From positions 103,155 through 132,187 of the forward strand of contig CAJTSK010000005.1 of the NCBI GenBank assembly GCA_910578835.1: a stretch of 29,033 nt of DNA. Direction: 5' to 3'. The position numbers and the translations under genes are program-made. This stretch comes from an uncultured Muribaculum sp. Its GTDB lineage: Bacteria > Bacteroidota > Bacteroidia > Bacteroidales > Muribaculaceae. The notes below the pieces were generated by a model that saw only the letters and a list, made by a program, of their open reading frames with translations, searched no databases and was not told the DNA's origin. Positions 25,256 to 29,033 of this stretch are shown here, in pieces; positions within the stretch are counted from its first letter, which is position 1; each line of letters starts with the position of its first letter.

Positions 25256-25283
25256 TAAAAAAGGGTTGACCTAAGTCAACCCT
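25256..25283 (-). terminator. Intrinsic terminator of the tRNA transcript
   Basis: AGGGTTGAC and GTCAACCCT form a perfect 9-bp stem (25262-25270 with 25275-25283) around a 4-nt loop. On the minus strand a T-run follows (25261-25256). It lies 5 nt past the 3' end of the tRNA. Confidence 0.85.
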
Positions 25284-25288
25284 CGTAG

Positions 25289-25360
<72 letters not shown>

Positions 25361-25378
25361 ATGTCATTTTTGTGAGTG

Positions 25379-25410
25379 CAAAGTTATAGAGTTTCCGGTA
25401 TATATCCAAA
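25379..25410 (-). promoter_or_regulatory. Bacteroidota-type promoter for tRNA-fMet
   Basis: On the minus strand TTTG (25410-25407), a 20-nt spacer and TAACTTTG (25386-25379) match the consensus exactly. The predicted start near 25375 leaves about 15 nt of leader for 5' processing. The divergent ruvX promoter uses the same two boxes and spacing. Confidence 0.8.
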
Positions 25411-25497
25411 TATTCAACGATATTTCTTTGTTAAAATATGTTACTCCGTTATATTTCAGTCAAATCCGCGAATATCCCGGTATACCGCTTGATGATA

Positions 25498-25529
25498 TTT
25501 GCAAAAAAAGCGGAGATTGTGTAACTTTG
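25498..25529 (+). promoter_or_regulatory. Bacteroidota-type promoter for ruvX-def-ettA
   Basis: TTTG (25498-25501), a 20-nt spacer and TAACTTTG (25522-25529) match the consensus exactly. The ATG of ruvX begins 5 nt after the -7 box, so the predicted start near 25533 gives an mRNA with almost no leader. Confidence 0.75.
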
Positions 25530-25533
25530 TAGT

Positions 25534-25959
25534 ATGGGAAGACTTATGTCAATTGACTATGGAAGGAAGCGCTGCGGCATAGCCGTGACCGATACATTGC
25601 GCATTGTGGCAACAGGACTTGACACAGTGCCGACCCATAAGCTGACCGAATATGTCACGGCATATGTGACGCGCGAGCCGGTCGACCTGATAATCGTCGG
25701 GAAACCGACCACCATGCAGGGTGAGCCATCGGAATCGATGAAATATATCGAGCCGGGGATACGCAAACTGCGCGCCGCGCTGCCTGAAGAAATCGGCATC
25801 GAGTTTTTTGACGAGCGCTTTACATCAGCAATCGCCCATCGGGCGATGATTGACGGAGGCATGCGTAAAAGCCGCCGCCAGGACAAGGCGATTGTCGACG
25901 AAATGGCAGCGACAATCATATTAAACGACTATATACAAAGTAAATCATATAACCGATGA
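25534..25959 (+). CDS. ruvX: Holliday junction resolvase-like RuvX/YqgF
   Basis: 141 residues with an RNase H-like nuclease fold; family members process pre-16S rRNA 5' ends and resemble RuvC resolvases. Asp8 in MSIDYGRKRCGIAVTD starts the active site; LIIVGKP (52-58), FFDERFTS with Asp93-Glu94, and VDEMAA with Asp122 complete it. The N-terminus MGRLMSIDYG fits Bacteroidota relatives, which favours the ATG at 25534 even though it lies almost at the predicted transcript start. An internal ATG at 25546 (Met5) is the alternative. The stop overlaps the def start by 4 nt. Confidence 0.93.
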   Translation: MGRLMSIDYGRKRCGIAVTDTLRIVATGLDTVPTHKLTEYVTAYVTREPVDLIIVGKPTTMQGEPSESMKYIEPGIRKLRAALPEEIGIEFFDERFTSAIAHRAMIDGGMRKSRRQDKAIVDEMAATIILNDYIQSKSYNR

Positions 25960-26516
25960 AATTACCTATATATCTTTACGGACATCCGGTGCTTCGCAAG
26001 GAATCGAAAGAGATTACTCCGGATTATCCCGATTTAAAGACGCTTGTCTCCGATATGTGGGAGACTATGTACTACTCTGAAGGTGTAGGTCTTGCAGCAC
26101 CGCAGATAGGCAGAAACGACCGTATCGTCGTGATTGACGCCTCACCTGTGGCAGAACATTTTCCCGAATGCGAAGGCAAGAAATTCACTCTGATCAATCC
26201 CGTGGTGGAGGTACTTGACGGCGAGACGGTGACCCGCGACGAGGGCTGCCTCAGTCTCCCCGACCTTAGTGAAGCTGTGCCTCGCGTAGAGCACATACGC
26301 CTTAAATGGGTTGACGAGAATTTTGAACCCCACGAAGAAGAGATTTCCGGATTTTTGGCAAGAATTGTGCAACATGAGTGTGACCACCTTGAGGCAAAAC
26401 TTTACATCGACCATATATCCCCTATCCGCCGCCAGCTGATACGCGGCAAGCTAAACAATATAATCTCGGGCAAGAAGCGCGTCGACTATCCGGTGCGCTA
26501 CGCCCCTAAAAAATAA
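25956..26516 (+). CDS. def: Peptide deformylase
   Basis: Removes the formyl group from the N-terminal methionine of new proteins. 186 residues with all three family motifs: GVGLAAPQIG (43-52), EGCLS (96-100, metal ligand Cys98) and QHECDHLEA (139-147, ligands His140 and His144, catalytic Glu141). The ATG overlaps the ruvX stop (ATGA), and ettA follows after 6 nt, so all three genes form one operon. The initiator tRNA whose formyl group it acts on lies divergently just upstream of ruvX. Confidence 0.97.
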   Translation: MKLPIYLYGHPVLRKESKEITPDYPDLKTLVSDMWETMYYSEGVGLAAPQIGRNDRIVVIDASPVAEHFPECEGKKFTLINPVVEVLDGETVTRDEGCLSLPDLSEAVPRVEHIRLKWVDENFEPHEEEISGFLARIVQHECDHLEAKLYIDHISPIRRQLIRGKLNNIISGKKRVDYPVRYAPKK

Positions 26517-26522
26517 TATTCT

Positions 26523-28208
26523 ATGGCTGACGACAAGAAAATAATATTCTCGATGGTGGGAGTGAGTAAAATCTACCCTCCCCAAAAGCAAGTGTTGAAA
26601 GACATCTATCTCTCCTTCTTTTATGGTGCCAAAATCGGTATTATCGGTCTTAACGGATCAGGTAAGTCCTCGCTACTCAAAATTATCGCCGGCATCGACA
26701 AGCAATATCAGGGTGAGGTCGTGTTCTCTCCCGGTTACTCGGTAGGCTATCTTGAGCAGGAACCGCAGCTTGACCCCGACAAGACGGTCATCGAGGTTGT
26801 ACGCGAGGGTGTGCAGCCGATTATGGATCTCCTCGCAGAGTTTGACAAGGTAAACGAAGCGTTTGCCGACCCCGATGTGCTTGAAGACCCTGACAAGATG
26901 GATGCGCTGATTGCGCGCCAGGCAGAGCTTCAGGACAAACTTGATGCTGCCGATGCATGGAATATCGACAGTAAGCTTGAACGCGCCATGGACGCACTCC
27001 AGTGTCCGCCCGACGACCAGGTGATATCGACCCTCTCAGGAGGTGAGCGCCGTCGTGTGGCTCTATGCCGCCTGCTTCTACAGCAGCCCGACGTGCTTCT
27101 TCTTGACGAGCCTACCAACCACCTTGACGCAGAGTCTATCGACTGGCTCGAACAACATCTCCAGCAATATCCCGGTACGGTAATCGCCATCACCCACGAC
27201 CGCTACTTCCTTGACCATGTAGCAGGCTGGATTCTCGAACTTGACCGCGGTGAAGGCATCCCCTGGAAAGGCAACTACACTTCTTGGCTTGACCAAAAGA
27301 CAAAGCGCATGGCTCAAGAGGAAAAACAGGCAAGCAAGCGCCGCAAGACCCTTGAACGCGAGCTTGAATGGGTAAGAATGGCTCCCAAGGCACGTCAGGC
27401 GAAGGGCAAGGCACGTCTTAACTCTTACGACAAGCTGCTCAACGAAGACCAGAAAGCACGTGAAGAGCGTCTTGAAATATTTATCCCCAACGGACCGCGC
27501 CTCGGCAACAAGGTGATAGAAGCTACCGGACTGGCAAAAGCATTTGGCAAGAAACAGCTCTTTAAAAATCTTGACTTCTCGCTTCCGCCTAACGGTATTG
27601 TGGGCGTTATCGGTCCAAACGGTGCAGGAAAGACTACTCTCTTCCGCTTAATCATGGGACAAGAGACTCCCGACAACGGTACATTTGACGTAGGTGAGAC
27701 CGTTAAGATTGCTTACGTAGACCAGACCCACCACGACCTCCTTCCCGAAAAATCGGTATATGAGGTAATATCGCAAGGCACAGAGACCTTCCGCATGGGA
27801 GGCAAGGATATAAACGCCCGTGCCTACCTGTCGAAATTCAACTTCACCGGTGCCGACCAGGAAAAGAAAATCGGTGTCCTCTCGGGTGGTGAACGAAATC
27901 GCCTGCATCTTGCGATGGCACTCAAGGAAGAGGGCAATGTGCTTCTCCTCGATGAGCCGACCAATGATATTGATGTCAATACTCTCCGCGCACTTGAAGA
28001 AGGTCTTGACGACTTTGCAGGCTGCGCTGTGGTAGTAAGCCACGACCGCTGGTTCCTTGACAGAATATGTACCCACATCCTTTCATTTGAGGGAGAAGGC
28101 AATGTAGTATTCTACGAAGGCTCCTACTCTGACTATGAAGAGTACAAAAAAGCCCGCAACGGCGGCAAAGAGCTACCGCGCAAACGCTACCGCAAGCTGA
28201 TGGATTAA
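26523..28208 (+). CDS. ettA: ABC-F translation factor EttA
   Basis: 561 residues, two ABC ATPase domains and no membrane part. Domain 1 has GLNGSGKSS, LSGGERRRVAL and LLDEPTNHLD; domain 2 has GPNGAGKTT, LSGGERNRLHLA and LLDEPTNDID. A charged insertion of about 80 residues in domain 1 (roughly 80-155) is the arm typical of EttA, and a basic linker with KRRKTLERELEWVR joins the domains. EttA binds the ribosomal E site and couples early elongation to ATP level. The length matches E. coli EttA (555). It ends the ruvX-def-ettA operon, followed by a terminator. Confidence 0.96.
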   Translation: MADDKKIIFSMVGVSKIYPPQKQVLKDIYLSFFYGAKIGIIGLNGSGKSSLLKIIAGIDKQYQGEVVFSPGYSVGYLEQEPQLDPDKTVIEVVREGVQPIMDLLAEFDKVNEAFADPDVLEDPDKMDALIARQAELQDKLDAADAWNIDSKLERAMDALQCPPDDQVISTLSGGERRRVALCRLLLQQPDVLLLDEPTNHLDAESIDWLEQHLQQYPGTVIAITHDRYFLDHVAGWILELDRGEGIPWKGNYTSWLDQKTKRMAQEEKQASKRRKTLERELEWVRMAPKARQAKGKARLNSYDKLLNEDQKAREERLEIFIPNGPRLGNKVIEATGLAKAFGKKQLFKNLDFSLPPNGIVGVIGPNGAGKTTLFRLIMGQETPDNGTFDVGETVKIAYVDQTHHDLLPEKSVYEVISQGTETFRMGGKDINARAYLSKFNFTGADQEKKIGVLSGGERNRLHLAMALKEEGNVLLLDEPTNDIDVNTLRALEEGLDDFAGCAVVVSHDRWFLDRICTHILSFEGEGNVVFYEGSYSDYEEYKKARNGGKELPRKRYRKLMD

Positions 28209-28232
28209 ATTTCATAATGCTTAATAACACCG

Positions 28233-28268
28233 GGGAGGCTGTCGTAAAGATAGTCTCCCTTTCTTTTC
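28233..28268 (+). terminator. Intrinsic terminator after ettA
   Basis: GGGAGGCTGTC (28233-28243) pairs with GATAGTCTCCC (28249-28259), 11 bp including two G-U pairs, loop of 5 nt, followed by a U-rich tract (TTTCTTTTC). Confidence 0.75.
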
Positions 28269-28356
28269 ATCAAAAAGCTGTTATAAAACATTTTTTGTCG
28301 TCACGATGTTATATAAGTAATCGAAAGAATAAGATTATAACCAAAATTTAGCTGTT

Positions 28357-28854
28357 ATGAAAAGTATTAGAAAATGTCTATCTGTCACCCTTACAGCACT
28401 CGCAGCCGGCTGTTTCGTAGCCTCTGCACAAGTACCACGTCTCAACCCAGGAGTAGGACCTGTAATCGCAGGCAGCTACAACCCCAACGAGCTTCCTGAA
28501 CGCGCTCTTGACTTCCTGCGCACCTACTATGGCTCACACTATGCACAAAGCTGCGAAAAAGATTACATGACCGAAGATTATGAACTGACGATGACCGACG
28601 GCACAGAAATCGAATTTGACTATCAGGGCAAGGTCATGGAAATTGATGCCCCCGGAGATTCTGCAATAAGCCAGGATGCAGTAAAAAAGATTCTCTCTAA
28701 AGAGGCTTACAACAAGCTAAACGAACTTGGTGCAACCGACAAAGTAGAAAAGATTGAACGCGAAAAGAGAGGATTTGACATCGAGTTAGTTGACGGCAGC
28801 ACTCACCATGAGATATTCATAACCACCGAAGGAAAGCTGATAGCACAAAAATAG
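28357..28854 (+). CDS. Exported PepSY-like (DUF2874-type) protein
   Basis: 165 residues. Residues 1-24 form a signal peptide ending CFVASAQ, probably cut after SA. The mature part repeats a pattern of a helix followed by beta strands: LPERALDFLRTYY with YELTMTDGTEIEFDYQGKV, then a helix (about 108-130) and GFDIELVDGSTHHEIFITTEGKL. This is the PepSY-like/DUF2874 type common in gut Bacteroidota as secreted or periplasmic proteins of unknown role. No consensus promoter is visible in the 149 nt upstream; there is a TTTG at 28294-28297 without a matching -7 box. A terminator follows at 28883-28917. Confidence 0.82.
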   Translation: MKSIRKCLSVTLTALAAGCFVASAQVPRLNPGVGPVIAGSYNPNELPERALDFLRTYYGSHYAQSCEKDYMTEDYELTMTDGTEIEFDYQGKVMEIDAPGDSAISQDAVKKILSKEAYNKLNELGATDKVEKIEREKRGFDIELVDGSTHHEIFITTEGKLIAQK

Positions 28855-28882
28855 AAGCATAAGACACACACCATCATAAAGC

Positions 28883-28917
28883 AAAGGTTGCTGACCCTAT
28901 TTGGAGCAGCAACCTTT
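28883..28917 (+). terminator. Intrinsic terminator after the PepSY-like gene
   Basis: AAAGGTTGCTG (28883-28893) and CAGCAACCTTT (28907-28917) form a perfect 11-bp stem, loop of 13 nt, with a U-rich tract after it. Confidence 0.75.
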
Positions 28918-28993
28918 ATTCATTTCTACCCCCACATCAAAATCTCATATACAAAATGTAAATGAACTGCAATGACATGCTTGGGGTATGGGT

Positions 28994-29028
28994 AAAAAAA
29001 AGAGGCTGCAAGGGTTGCTTGCAGCCTC
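28994..29028 (-). terminator. Intrinsic terminator of a gene beyond the right edge
   Basis: GAGGCTGCAAG (29002-29012) and CTTGCAGCCTC (29018-29028) form a perfect 11-bp stem with a 5-nt loop. On the minus strand it is followed by a run of eight T, so it ends a minus-strand gene that converges on this window from the right. Confidence 0.8.
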
Positions 29029-29033
29029 GAAGG

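Overview
The window looks like a chromosomal core region of a Bacteroidales bacterium, most likely Muribaculaceae or a close relative. This rests on moderate GC, promoters of the Bacteroidota type (TTTG, 19-21 nt, then TAnnTTTG), a long SecA with a phylum-type insertion, an Lnb-type lipoprotein N-acyltransferase, a short CstA and a PepSY-like (DUF2874) exported protein. The family placement is inference. I see no phage, insertion sequence, integron or CRISPR array.

Layout. (1) 1-258 has no convincing gene and holds a GC-rich hairpin and clusters of a CTGAAAA repeat. (2) 259-4894, minus strand, is a probable four-gene operon read from right to left: a TPR/PD40 exported protein, CstA, a HisJ-like PHP phosphatase and MetA. 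A consensus promoter at 4922-4952 serves it. (3) 5024-17095, plus strand: Lnb (lipoprotein N-acylation) overlapping a degenerate alkaline-phosphatase-superfamily protein, then SecA, a periplasmic prolyl oligopeptidase overlapping a lipoprotein with a BamE-like tail, MurB overlapping a PhnP-like metallo-beta-lactamase-fold hydrolase, and a lipoprotein with two META domains. (4) 17219-23161, minus strand, is a tight operon read from right to left: DbpA-like DEAD-box helicase, two-domain glycosyltransferase, a fusion of a HIT/phosphorylase-like domain to a SpoIID/LytB domain, and an AmpG-like muropeptide permease. (5) 23207-23666 has no protein gene but carries the helicase promoter and, on the plus strand, a promoter followed about 45 nt after its start by a terminator, so it may make a small RNA. 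(6) 23667-25146, minus strand: YkvA-family protein and ROK glucokinase. (7) 25289-25360, minus strand: initiator tRNA-fMet with its own promoter and terminator. (8) 25534-28208, plus strand: ruvX, def and ettA, with a promoter that predicts an almost leaderless mRNA. (9) 28357-28854: an exported PepSY-like protein. A minus-strand terminator at the right edge shows that a further gene converges from outside the window.

Much of the window concerns the envelope: secretion (SecA), lipoprotein maturation (Lnb), wall synthesis (MurB), probable muropeptide uptake and processing (AmpG with the SpoIID fusion), and several lipoproteins and periplasmic proteins. The points most worth following are the SpoIID-containing fusion with no visible signal peptide beside AmpG, the phosphatase-fold protein that has lost nearly all its catalytic residues and is coupled to Lnb, the promoter-terminator pair in the 23.4-23.5 kb gap, and a MetA whose specificity residue points to acetyl-CoA rather than succinyl-CoA.
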